Assembly: GCA_016124745.1 (NCBI GenBank)
Contig: WGNC01000015.1
Location: forward strand, 17,361-81,360
From: Thiobacillus sp.
Lineage (GTDB): Bacteria > Pseudomonadota > Gammaproteobacteria > Burkholderiales > Thiobacillaceae
DNA: 64,000 nucleotides
Direction: 5' to 3'
The position numbers were made by a program, and so were the translations under genes. The notes under the pieces are model-generated. The model was not told the DNA's origin, searched no databases, and saw only the letters and a program-made list of their open reading frames with translations. Below are positions 36,332 to 44,309 of this stretch, piece by piece. Position 1 is the stretch's first letter; every line of letters begins with the position of its first letter.

Positions 36332-36402
36332 TTGTCACGCCTTCTCTTGCCCTATAATTAGCCCAAGCGCTTGAATTAAATGGTTAATTAGTTTATCCTA
36401 AT
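36332..36402 (+). promoter_or_regulatory. Promoter and candidate operator of the RND-rhodanese operon
   Basis: TTGTCA (36332-36337, 5 of 6) and a perfect TATAAT (36353-36358) are 15 bp apart. Just downstream lie two AT-rich inverted repeats. AATTAA-N4-TTAATT occupies 36374-36389. ATTAG-N6-CTAAT occupies 36387-36402 and overlaps the first. A repressor bound here would block the start of transcription, and the neighbouring ArsR-type protein is the natural candidate. This link is inferred from position and symmetry. Confidence 0.55.
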
Positions 36403-36429
36403 GAAGATTTTTTCAGAGGTGCCGTCGCC

Positions 36430-37473
36430 GTGCTGAATCCTGTCCGACTCTTGCTGACCTGCGCCATCCTTGCAGCCCAGCCCGCATGGGCCGCCCTGCC
36501 GTTCGAGGTTGCCACGGTGAAATACCAGCAGACCGACAGCGGCTACTCGACCGAAGCCACAGTCGAAGCCGTCAAGCAATCCACCCTCAACGCCCAGGTG
36601 GCCGGGCGCGTGACAGCGGTCAATTTCGATGTCGGCGACTACGTCAAGGCGGGGACGGTCATCGTACGGCTCTCTGCACAGGAACTGACCTCCGCCGTCG
36701 CGGGCAGCCAGGCGCAGGAAGCGCAGGCGGCCGCCACGCTGGCCAATGCGCGCGCCAACTACCAGCGCCAGCAACAGCTGTTTCAGCAGAAATTCATCAG
36801 CCAGGCCGCTCTCGACCGCGCCACGTCCGAATTCCAGGCGGCCGAGGCGGCCGCGCGCGCCGCGCGCGCGGGCGTCGGCCAGAGCGCCGCCATGAGCGGC
36901 TACACCGTGATCACCGCCCCCTATTCCGGCGTGGTCGCAGCGCGCCACGTGGAAGTCGGGGAAACCGTGGCACCCGGCACGCCGCTGATGACCGGGTTCG
37001 ATCCCAAGGACATGCGGGTGGTCGCCAATATCCCGCAGTACAAACTGGCCGAGGTGAAGGCGGCAAGCCGTGTCGCGGTCGAGATCCCTTCCCTCAACAA
37101 GTGGATTGACGCTACGGGCGTCACCGTCCTGCCCTCGGCCGACACCGCAACCCATACCGTCAAGGTACGTATCGACTTGCCGACCAATCTTGACGGCGTC
37201 ATTCCGGGCATGTTCGCCCGCGCCCACTTCTCGACCGGCAGCGCACGCAGGCTCACCATTCCGGTCAACGCCGTGGTTCGTCGCTCCGAGATCACCGCGG
37301 TCTATGTAGTCAGGCAAGACAAGGTCAGCCTGCGCCAGATCCGCCTCGGCACCCCCAATGCCAAAGGACAGGTGGAAGTCCTGGCCGGACTGAACCCGGG
37401 CGACGTCATTGCACTCGACCCGGTCAAGGCTGGGATCTACGCCAAAGGCGCCGCCAACGCGTCCGCCAACTGA
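36430..37473 (+). CDS. RND efflux periplasmic adaptor (membrane fusion protein)
   Basis: The periplasmic adaptor of a tripartite efflux pump, 347 residues. A signal peptide ends near AWA (20-22). The barrel-sandwich halves contain NAQVAGRVTAVNFDVGDYVKAG and SGVVAARHVEVGETVAPGTPL and flank an alanine-rich helical hairpin (about 85-150). A beta-barrel domain follows. The start is GTG at 36430 after CAGAGG. No outer-membrane channel gene is in the cluster, so a shared TolC-type protein is expected. The substrate is unknown. Confidence 0.9.
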   Translation: MLNPVRLLLTCAILAAQPAWAALPFEVATVKYQQTDSGYSTEATVEAVKQSTLNAQVAGRVTAVNFDVGDYVKAGTVIVRLSAQELTSAVAGSQAQEAQAAATLANARANYQRQQQLFQQKFISQAALDRATSEFQAAEAAARAARAGVGQSAAMSGYTVITAPYSGVVAARHVEVGETVAPGTPLMTGFDPKDMRVVANIPQYKLAEVKAASRVAVEIPSLNKWIDATGVTVLPSADTATHTVKVRIDLPTNLDGVIPGMFARAHFSTGSARRLTIPVNAVVRRSEITAVYVVRQDKVSLRQIRLGTPNAKGQVEVLAGLNPGDVIALDPVKAGIYAKGAANASAN

Positions 37474-37485
37474 CCGGAGCTATCG

Positions 37486-40400
37486 ATGGGATTCTCCGGA
37501 CGCATCGCCCGTTTCTTTCTAACGTCCCAACTCACCCCGCTGATCGCATTGATCGCAGCCTTGCTGGGCCTGTTTGCCATTCTCGTCACGCCGCGCGAGG
37601 AAGAACCGCAAATCAACGTGACCATGGCCAACGTCTTCATTCCTTTCCCGGGCGCTTCGGCGAAGGATGTGGAGGCGCTGGTGGCGACGCCCGCCGAGCA
37701 GGTCTTGTCGCAGATTGCCGGCATCGAGCACATCTACTCCGTCTCCAAACCCGGCATGGCCGTGCTGACCGTGCAATATCTGGTCGGCCAGGACCGCACC
37801 CAGGCCTTGGTCCGCTTGTACGACGCCATTCAAGCCAATCGCGACTGGGTGTCGCCCGAACTCGGCGTCGGCGAACCCATCATCAAGCCGCTCGGCATCG
37901 ACGACGTGCCCATCATCACCGTCACCTTGTGGACCCGCGACGAGACACGCGGAGCCTACGAACTGGAGCAGGCCGCGCATGCGGCTGAAATCGAACTCAA
38001 GCGCATCGCCGGCACTCGCGAAGTCAAGACGGTCGGGGGCCCTGGCCGCGCGGTGCGAGTGATGATGGACCCCGATCGCATGGCGGCATTCGGCGTGACG
38101 GCGAAAGACATCCGTGATGCCCTGCAGGTGTCCAACGCCGCGCAGCCTTCCGGCACGCTGATATCGAACAATCAGGAAATCCTGGTACAGACCGGCACCT
38201 TCCTGACCGGCGCGGAAGACGTCCGGCAACTCGTCGTCGGCGTCGCACAGGGTCGGCCGGTTTACATGAACGATGTGGCCCGCGTCGTCGCCGGCCCCGA
38301 TCAGCCGGCGCAATATGTCTGGCACGGTCCCGGCGCCGGCGGCGAACACAAGGCCGACAATGGCCGCGTCTACCCGGCCGTGACGCTGGCCATTTCCAAG
38401 AAGCCGGGCGAGAACGCGGTCGATGTCGCAGAGAAAGTCATCACGCGCGTCAATGCGCTGCACAACAGCGTATTTCCGGAAGGGATCGAAACCAGCGTCA
38501 CCCGCAACTACGGCGCCACCGCCGACGACAAGGCGAAAAAGCTGATCCAGAAGCTGATTTTCGCCACCGCGTCGGTCGTGCTGCTGGTGCTGTTCGCGAT
38601 CGGCAAGCGCGAGGCTTTGATCGTCGGCGCGGCCGTGCTGCTGACGCTGGCGGCCACGCTGTTCGCTTCCTGGGCATGGGGCTTCACGCTCAACCGAGTA
38701 TCGCTGTTCGCGCTGATTTTCTCGATTGGCATCCTGGTCGACGATGCCATTGTGGTGGTCGAGAACATTCACCGCCGCATGAGCCTTGACCACGATGGGC
38801 TGGAAGCCATCATTCCGCGCGCGGTCGATGAAGTCGGCGGCCCGACCATCCTCGCCACCTTCACCGTGATCGCCGCCCTGCTCCCGATGGCGTTCGTGTC
38901 CGGCCTGATGGGGCCGTACATGAGCCCAATCCCGATCAATGCCTCGATCGGCATGCTGATCTCGCTGGCAATCGCCTTCATCGTCACTCCGTGGCTCGCG
39001 CTCAAACTCATCCGCCAAGCGGCGCACGACGCGCACGCCGGCGACGACAGGCTGACGGCCCTGTTCAGGGCACGACTGACGCCCTTCCTGCGCGGCAGCG
39101 AAGGCAAGCGTGCTCGCCGCATGCTGTGGCTGGGCATCGGGATAGCGATCCTGGTCTCGGTCGCGTTGCCGGTGTTCAAACTCGTGATCCTGAAAATGCT
39201 GCCATTCGACAACAAGTCGGAATTCCAGATCATCGTCGACATGCCGGTGGGCACGCCGCTGGAGAAGACGACCCAGGTGCTGAGCGAAATGGGCGCGGCG
39301 GTCGCGCAGATTCCCGAAGTGACCGACTATCAGGCTTACTCCGGCACGGCGGCGCCGATCAACTTCAACGGTCTGGTGCGGCAGTACTACCTGCGCAGCG
39401 GCCCCGAAGTGGGCGACCTGCAGGTCAATCTGGTCGACAAGCATCATCGTGACCGCAAGAGCCACGACATCGCTCAGGGCATTCGCCCGGTGGTCGAGGC
39501 GATCGCCAAAACACACGGCGCCGACGTCAAGGTGGTCGAGGTGCCGCCGGGTCCGCCGGTGATGTCGCCCATCGTCGCCGAGATCTACGGCCCCGATTAC
39601 GATGCGCAGTCCAGGGTCGCCAAGCAGGTGCGCAGCGTCTTCGAGCAGTCCGAAGGCATTGTCGCGATCGACGACACGGTGGAGGACGATGCCCAGCGAT
39701 TCGTGCTGCGGGTGCTGCAGAACAAGGCTGCGGTTGCCGGCGTGGCGCAGAAGGACATCGTCGCGGCCATGGCAATGGGACTGTCGGGGGAAAACGTCAC
39801 CCCGATCCACGGCAGTGGCGCCAAGTACGAGATCCCGGTGCGCGTCACGCTGCCGCCCGAACGCCAGACCGAAATAGCCGAACTCCTCAAGCTCACCGTG
39901 CGCGGCAGCAACGGCAACCTGGTGCCGCTGTCGGAACTGGTCGAAGTGATGCCCAGTGCCCGCGAAAAAACCATCTACCACAAGGATCTGCTGCCGGTGG
40001 TGTTCGTGGTCGGCGATACCGGCGGCAAGCTCGATTCGCCGCTGTACGGCCTGTTCGAAATGCGCGGCGAACTGAAAGACAGACCGCTGCGGCAGGGCGG
40101 CACGCTGTCCGAATATTTCATCAGGCAGCCGAGCGATCCCTACACCGGATTCAGCCTGAAGTGGGACGGCGAATGGCAGGTGACGTACGAAACCTTCCGC
40201 GATATGGGGCTGGCGTACGCGGTCGGACTGATGCTGATCTATATTCTGGTGGTGGCCCAGTTCAAGAGCTATGTCACGCCACTCGTCATCATGGCGCCGA
40301 TCCCGCTCACCATCATCGGCGTGATGCCGGGCCATGCGCTGCTCGGTGCGCAGTTCACTGCGACTTCGATGATCGGCATGATCGCACTGGCCGGGATCAT

Positions 40401-40707
40401 CGTGCGCAACTCCATCCTGCTGGTCGACTTCATCAACGAACAGGTGCGCGACGGCATGGATTTCCAGGAGGCCGTCATCCAGGCCGGCGCCACGCGCGCC
40501 AAGCCCATCGTCCTGACCGGCGCCGCCGCGATGATGGGCGCGTTCTTCATCCTCGACGACCCCATCTTTTCGGGACTCGCGGTGTCCTTGATATTCGGCA
40601 TTTTCGTCTCTACATTGCTGACACTGGTGGTCATCCCGGTGCTGTACTACGCAGCCAATTTCCGCAAGCTCTCTTCACCGAAACAGGAGTTTTCCCATGA
40701 CCGTTGA
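37486..40707 (+). CDS. RND-family efflux transporter, inner-membrane pump
   Basis: A 1073-residue proton-driven RND pump with two repeated halves, each with one helix, a large periplasmic loop and five further helices. The proton-relay aspartates are in ILVDDAIVVVENIH near 410-425, as in AcrB. The second-half family signature IALAGIIVRNSILLVDF is near 966. It lies 12 bp after the adaptor gene, and its 3' end overlaps the DUF2892 gene by 11 bp. Sequence does not tell whether drugs, metals or sulfur species are exported. The context argues for a sulfur-related or thiol-toxic substrate. Confidence 0.92.
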   Translation: MGFSGRIARFFLTSQLTPLIALIAALLGLFAILVTPREEEPQINVTMANVFIPFPGASAKDVEALVATPAEQVLSQIAGIEHIYSVSKPGMAVLTVQYLVGQDRTQALVRLYDAIQANRDWVSPELGVGEPIIKPLGIDDVPIITVTLWTRDETRGAYELEQAAHAAEIELKRIAGTREVKTVGGPGRAVRVMMDPDRMAAFGVTAKDIRDALQVSNAAQPSGTLISNNQEILVQTGTFLTGAEDVRQLVVGVAQGRPVYMNDVARVVAGPDQPAQYVWHGPGAGGEHKADNGRVYPAVTLAISKKPGENAVDVAEKVITRVNALHNSVFPEGIETSVTRNYGATADDKAKKLIQKLIFATASVVLLVLFAIGKREALIVGAAVLLTLAATLFASWAWGFTLNRVSLFALIFSIGILVDDAIVVVENIHRRMSLDHDGLEAIIPRAVDEVGGPTILATFTVIAALLPMAFVSGLMGPYMSPIPINASIGMLISLAIAFIVTPWLALKLIRQAAHDAHAGDDRLTALFRARLTPFLRGSEGKRARRMLWLGIGIAILVSVALPVFKLVILKMLPFDNKSEFQIIVDMPVGTPLEKTTQVLSEMGAAVAQIPEVTDYQAYSGTAAPINFNGLVRQYYLRSGPEVGDLQVNLVDKHHRDRKSHDIAQGIRPVVEAIAKTHGADVKVVEVPPGPPVMSPIVAEIYGPDYDAQSRVAKQVRSVFEQSEGIVAIDDTVEDDAQRFVLRVLQNKAAVAGVAQKDIVAAMAMGLSGENVTPIHGSGAKYEIPVRVTLPPERQTEIAELLKLTVRGSNGNLVPLSELVEVMPSAREKTIYHKDLLPVVFVVGDTGGKLDSPLYGLFEMRGELKDRPLRQGGTLSEYFIRQPSDPYTGFSLKWDGEWQVTYETFRDMGLAYAVGLMLIYILVVAQFKSYVTPLVIMAPIPLTIIGVMPGHALLGAQFTATSMIGMIALAGIIVRNSILLVDFINEQVRDGMDFQEAVIQAGATRAKPIVLTGAAAMMGAFFILDDPIFSGLAVSLIFGIFVSTLLTLVVIPVLYYAANFRKLSSPKQEFSHDR

Positions 40708-40912
40708 ACGTATGGTTCGCATCATTGCCGGCTTTTTCATCATGCTGTCGCTGGCGCTTGCGCATTTCTCAGGCAGCATCGACATCACCCAGATATCGTG
40801 GCTGTGGTTTACCGCCTTCGTCGGCTTCAACCTGTTCCAGTCCGGCATCACCCGGTTTTGTCCGATGGACATCATGCTCAAGAAGGCCGGCATCAAGCCA
40901 GGCGGCCTGTAA
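40697..40912 (+). CDS. DUF2892 (YgaP transmembrane-type) protein
   Basis: A 71-residue inner-membrane protein with two hydrophobic helices (about 8-24 and 33-50) and the DUF2892 ending TRFCPMDIMLKKAGI. In E. coli YgaP the same domain is fused to a rhodanese; here the rhodanese is the next gene. The lone cysteine after the second helix is conserved in the family. It overlaps the pump gene by 11 bp, so it is translationally coupled. Confidence 0.85.
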   Translation: MTVERMVRIIAGFFIMLSLALAHFSGSIDITQISWLWFTAFVGFNLFQSGITRFCPMDIMLKKAGIKPGGL

Positions 40913-40921
40913 GGGTCACCC

Positions 40922-41335
40922 ATGGACGTGCAATTCCTGCAGGACAACTGGATGATGGCAGCGCTGGCGGTGGTGTCCGGCGCCATGCTGATCTGGTCTT
41001 TCATCGGCAGCAAACTCTCCGGCGTGGAGCAGGCCGACACGCTGAAAGCCACCCGCCTCTACAACGACGATGCGCTGATCCTCGACGTGCGCGAGGACAA
41101 GGAGTTTGCCTCGGGGCACATACCCAAAGCCAGGCACATCCCGCTCGGCAAACTCGCCGGTCGCATCCAGGAACTCGAAAAGTACAAGGGCAAGCCGATC
41201 CTCGTCACCTGCCGCAGCGGCCAGCGTTCGGCACGTGCCTGCGGCATGCTGAAAAAAGCCGGCTTCGAGACCGTGTACAACCAGGAAGGCGGCATCATCG
41301 CGTGGGAACGCGCCAACCTGCCCGTCACCAAATAA
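40922..41335 (+). CDS. Membrane-anchored rhodanese
   Basis: Single-domain sulfurtransferase, 137 residues, with one N-terminal membrane helix (about 11-29) followed by the rhodanese fold. LILDVREDKEFASGHIPKA is present, and the active-site loop CRSGQRS places the persulfide cysteine at C97. The CRSGQRS loop fits the six-residue thiosulfate/persulfide type. With the preceding DUF2892 gene it resembles a split YgaP. Orientation of the catalytic domain (cytosolic or periplasmic) is not certain. Confidence 0.9.
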   Translation: MDVQFLQDNWMMAALAVVSGAMLIWSFIGSKLSGVEQADTLKATRLYNDDALILDVREDKEFASGHIPKARHIPLGKLAGRIQELEKYKGKPILVTCRSGQRSARACGMLKKAGFETVYNQEGGIIAWERANLPVTK

Positions 41336-41358
41336 CCCAGCAATTCAAGGAAGCCCCC

Positions 41359-41622
41359 ATGGCCAAAGTCGTGATGTACTGCACCGCCGTCTGTCCCTAT
41401 TGCGTCGCCGCCGAGCGCCTGCTCAAGAGCCGCGGCGTGACCGAAATCGACAAGATCCGCATCGACCTCGACCCCGAGAAGAAGCAGGAGATGCTTGCGC
41501 GATCCGGCGGCCGCCGCACCGTGCCGCAGGTCTTCATCGGCGACACCCATGTCGGCGGGTTCGACGACACCTCGGCGCTGGATGCGGCGGGCGGACTGGT
41601 GCCCCTGCTGAACCGCGCTTGA
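41359..41622 (+). CDS. grxC: Glutaredoxin 3
   Basis: An 87-residue dithiol glutaredoxin that reduces disulphides and glutathione mixed disulphides. The active site is CPYC (C12, C15); TVPQVFIGDTHVGGFDD carries the conserved cis-proline and the glutathione-binding GG. The start at 41359 follows AAGGAAGC; a much longer in-frame opening from 40798 overlaps the rhodanese in another frame and is rejected. GrxC lies next to secB in many proteobacteria, here with a thioredoxin between. Confidence 0.95.
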   Translation: MAKVVMYCTAVCPYCVAAERLLKSRGVTEIDKIRIDLDPEKKQEMLARSGGRRTVPQVFIGDTHVGGFDDTSALDAAGGLVPLLNRA

Positions 41623-41678
41623 TTTTCCGGCAAGTGCCACCACCTTGACACGAAGATCATTCGCCTCAAGGAACTGCA

Positions 41679-42107
41679 ATGGAACTCGCCTGCCCCCACT
41701 GCCTGGCCGTCAACCGTGTGCCGGATGACCGGCTGGCCGACGCTCCCAAATGCGGCAAATGCGCCTCGCCGCTGCTGCCCGGCAAACCTGTCGATCTGAC
41801 CGCCGAGAGTTTCGACCGCTTCATTGCCAAGGCCGGCCTGCCGGTGCTAGTCGATTTCTGGGCCGCCTGGTGCGGTCCCTGCAAGATGATGGCGCCGGTA
41901 TTCCAGCAGGTGGCCGCCGAGATGGGCACACGCGTGCGATTTGCCAAGGTCGACACCGAGGCGCACCCGCAGGTATCGATGCGCCATCACATCAAGGGCA
42001 TTCCCAGCCTCATCCTGTTCCGCAACGGCAGCGAAGTTTCGCGCACCTCCGGCGCGATGGATTCTCATTCGCTGAAACGCTGGCTGGCGTCACAGGGTAT
42101 TCAATAA
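41679..42107 (+). CDS. trxC: Thioredoxin 2 (TrxC-type, zinc-containing)
   Basis: A 142-residue thioredoxin with an N-terminal zinc finger (C5, C8, C25, C28) and the classic WCGPC active site (C65, C68), plus the KGIPSLILF cis-proline segment. TrxC-type proteins are known to be stress-induced in E. coli. Here the gene closes the rhodanese-redoxin block before a terminator. Confidence 0.94.
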   Translation: MELACPHCLAVNRVPDDRLADAPKCGKCASPLLPGKPVDLTAESFDRFIAKAGLPVLVDFWAAWCGPCKMMAPVFQQVAAEMGTRVRFAKVDTEAHPQVSMRHHIKGIPSLILFRNGSEVSRTSGAMDSHSLKRWLASQGIQ

Positions 42108-42131
42108 GCGCGTGTAAAATACGCAGCTTCC

Positions 42132-42154
42132 CCGGAGCGCAGGCTCCGGTTTTC
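42132..42154 (+). terminator. Terminator between trxC and secB
   Basis: CCGGAGC (42132-42138) pairs with GCTCCGG (42143-42149) around the loop GCAG and is followed by TTTTCTT. It lies 24 bp past trxC and only 17 bp before secB, so it either ends the redox operon or acts as an attenuator for secB. Confidence 0.65.
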
Positions 42155-42170
42155 TTATCCAGGAGACATC

Positions 42171-42626
42171 ATGGCTGAAGAGCAGCAACCCGTATTCAAC
42201 ATCGAAAAACTCTACGTCAAGGACCTGTCGGTGGAAGTCCCCAATGCGCCCGATATCTTCCTTGAGCGCGAGGCGCCGCAGATGGATGTCAACATGTCGA
42301 GCGAAAGCCGCGCGATCGGCGACGCCCTCTTCCAGTGCACCATCACCGTCACGATCACCGCCAGGATCAAGGACAAGACCGTGTTCCTGGTCGAATGCAC
42401 CCAGGCCGGCATTTTCCGCATCCAGAACGTGCCGCAGGATCAGATGCCGATGGTGCTCGGCATCGGCTGTCCCAATATCGTGTTCCCCTACTTGCGTGAA
42501 ACCGTGTCCGACGTGGTGATCCGCTCCGGCTTCCCCCCGCTTCTGCTGAATCCGGTCAATTTCGAGGCCATGTTCCATCAGCAGCAAGCCGCCCCGCAGC
42601 AGGCCGCCTCCCCGCAGACGCACTGA
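42171..42626 (+). CDS. secB: Protein-export chaperone SecB
   Basis: Tetrameric cytosolic chaperone that keeps preproteins unfolded and delivers them to SecA. The 151 residues contain IEKLYVKDLSVEVPNAP near the start, FLVECTQAGIF, and CPNIVFPYLRETVSDVVIRSGFPPLLLNPVNFEAMF near the end, all diagnostic. The ATG at 42171 follows CAGGAGAC. The Q/A-rich tail is variable in the family. Confidence 0.96.
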   Translation: MAEEQQPVFNIEKLYVKDLSVEVPNAPDIFLEREAPQMDVNMSSESRAIGDALFQCTITVTITARIKDKTVFLVECTQAGIFRIQNVPQDQMPMVLGIGCPNIVFPYLRETVSDVVIRSGFPPLLLNPVNFEAMFHQQQAAPQQAASPQTH

Positions 42627-42636
42627 AGGCTCGTCG

Positions 42637-43095
42637 TTGAAATTGCGACTGCCCCTTGTCCGCTTGGGCGTTGCGGCCGGATTGCTGGCCGCGCTGATGC
42701 AACCCGCCTGGGCGCTGGAATATCGCAGCACCGGACGTGTCGCCCTGCTGTACGATGCGCCATCGACGGCGGCCGGCAAAGTCTCCATCGCAGGCAGCGG
42801 CCTGCCGCTTGAGGTCGTCGTCGACGCCGGCGCCTGGGTCAAGGTGCGCGACCCGAACGGCCGTCTGGCGTGGGTCGAGAGATCCGCCCTCGACGGTCCG
42901 AAAAACGTCATGGTCAAGGTCGACGTCAGCCTCATACGGCAACAGCCGCTGTTCGACGCCGACGTCGTATTCCGCGCCGCACGCGGTGTCCTGCTCGAGA
43001 TCAGCCAGGAGTCCGATACCTACGGCTGGCTGCCCGTCAAACACGCCGACGGCCTTGCCGGCTGGATGCCCGCCTATGAGGCTTGGGGCAAATGA
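42637..43095 (+). CDS. Periplasmic bacterial SH3-domain protein
   Basis: A 152-residue exported protein: a signal peptide ends at AWA-LEY (about 25-27), then two SH3b-like repeats (about 30-85 and 92-150) of the kind found in cell-wall-associated proteins, including GAWVKVRDPNGRLAWV. The start is TTG at 42637. The stop overlaps the gpsA ATG (ATGA), so it is coupled to gpsA. The function is unknown; peptidoglycan binding is a possibility from the fold. Confidence 0.8.
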   Translation: MKLRLPLVRLGVAAGLLAALMQPAWALEYRSTGRVALLYDAPSTAAGKVSIAGSGLPLEVVVDAGAWVKVRDPNGRLAWVERSALDGPKNVMVKVDVSLIRQQPLFDADVVFRAARGVLLEISQESDTYGWLPVKHADGLAGWMPAYEAWGK

Positions 43096-44078
43096 AACTT
43101 GCGGTGCTCGGCGCCGGCGCCTGGGGAACTGCCCTGGCCACCAGTTGGGCGCCCCATCATGAGGTCACCCTGTGGGGGCGCAGCGCGACCATGCTCGATG
43201 CCATGCGCACGAGCCGCATCAACGCCCGTTACCTGCCGGACTGTCCCCTGCCGGACGCGCTCCGCTTCGATTCGGATCTCGACAACGTCGTTGCCGATGC
43301 CAGCCTCATCGTCATCGCGGTCCCCAGCGGCGGCCTGCGTCCCACCCTGACCGCACTCGCCCGGCGAAACAGCCTGCCGCCGCTGATCTGGGTATGCAAG
43401 GGCTTCGAACCCGGCAGCCGCAAGCTGCCGCATCAACTCGTCGCCGAACTGCTGCCCGCGCACACCCAAACCGGCGTCCTGTCCGGCCCCAGCTTCGCCC
43501 AGGAAGTCGCGCGCGGCTTTCCGACCGCGCTCACGCTGGCGTCCCATGACACCAGCCTGGCACAGCATCTGGCCGAAGCTCTGTCCGCACATCGCCTGCG
43601 CATCTATGCACACGACGACGTGATCGGTGTCGAGGTCGGCGGCGCGCTGAAGAACGTCATGGCCATCGCGGCCGGCATCTGCGACGGCCTGCAGCTTGGC
43701 CACAATGCGCGCGCTGCGCTCATCACGCGAGGCCTGGCCGAAATGACCCGCGTCGGCACCCGTCTCGGCGGCCACTTCGAAACCTTCATGGGGCTGTCCG
43801 GCCTCGGCGACCTCATCCTCACCACCACCGGCGACCTCTCGCGCAACCGTCAGGTCGGGCTGCGCCTCGCGCGCGGCCAGGCCCTCGACACCATCCTCGA
43901 CGAACTCGGCCATGTTGCGGAAGGCGTCACCACCGCACGCGAAGTCGCGACCCTGGCCAACGAACTGGGCGCCGACATGCCCATCAGCCGTGCCGTCTAC
44001 CAGGTGCTGTTCGAAGGGCTGCCCGCAGCCGAGGCGGTCGACGCCCTGCTGAACCGGGGAATCAAGGCAGAGTTCTGA
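43092..44078 (+). CDS. gpsA: Glycerol-3-phosphate dehydrogenase [NAD(P)+]
   Basis: Makes sn-glycerol 3-phosphate from dihydroxyacetone phosphate for phospholipid synthesis. The 328 residues begin with the dinucleotide fold KLAVLGAGAWGTAL (GxGxxG at 7-12). The catalytic lysine lies in GALKNVMAIAAG, and the substrate segment GLSGLGDLILT is present. The start at 43092 overlaps the SH3-protein stop; a start three codons upstream is less likely. secB-gpsA proximity is a conserved proteobacterial feature. Confidence 0.96.
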   Translation: MKLAVLGAGAWGTALATSWAPHHEVTLWGRSATMLDAMRTSRINARYLPDCPLPDALRFDSDLDNVVADASLIVIAVPSGGLRPTLTALARRNSLPPLIWVCKGFEPGSRKLPHQLVAELLPAHTQTGVLSGPSFAQEVARGFPTALTLASHDTSLAQHLAEALSAHRLRIYAHDDVIGVEVGGALKNVMAIAAGICDGLQLGHNARAALITRGLAEMTRVGTRLGGHFETFMGLSGLGDLILTTTGDLSRNRQVGLRLARGQALDTILDELGHVAEGVTTAREVATLANELGADMPISRAVYQVLFEGLPAAEAVDALLNRGIKAEF

Positions 44079-44309
44079 GTCGCCAGCCCGCACCCACCCG
44101 GCGCATTGTTCGTCCAATACCGGCACTGCCACCGCGACACTTGAGTTTGCGGGCCTTCCTGCCGTTAGTAAGAGTCCACGTAATCAATGCTTGAGACCCT
44201 GCCTCTCGGAACGGCGGTTGGCATTGTTTGTTGCAGACACACCATTGCCGCCCGCTCCAGGGTGGGTTCATGTTCGATCCGGCTTGTCGAGGGAAGGCCC
44301 AGTGCTTGA

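Noticed and set aside
37519..40335. 938-codon open frame antisense to the RND pump
   Set aside because: It mirrors the pump gene codon for codon in a GC-rich frame; the translation is rich in H, R, D and Q without domains, and the pump on the other strand has full family motifs.
40798..41358. N-terminal extension of grxC
   Set aside because: Open frame running across DUF2892 and the rhodanese gene; glutaredoxin begins at 41359 with its own ribosome site.
41645..41650. Perfect TTGACA before trxC
   Set aside because: No -10 at proper distance before the trxC start 29 bp downstream.
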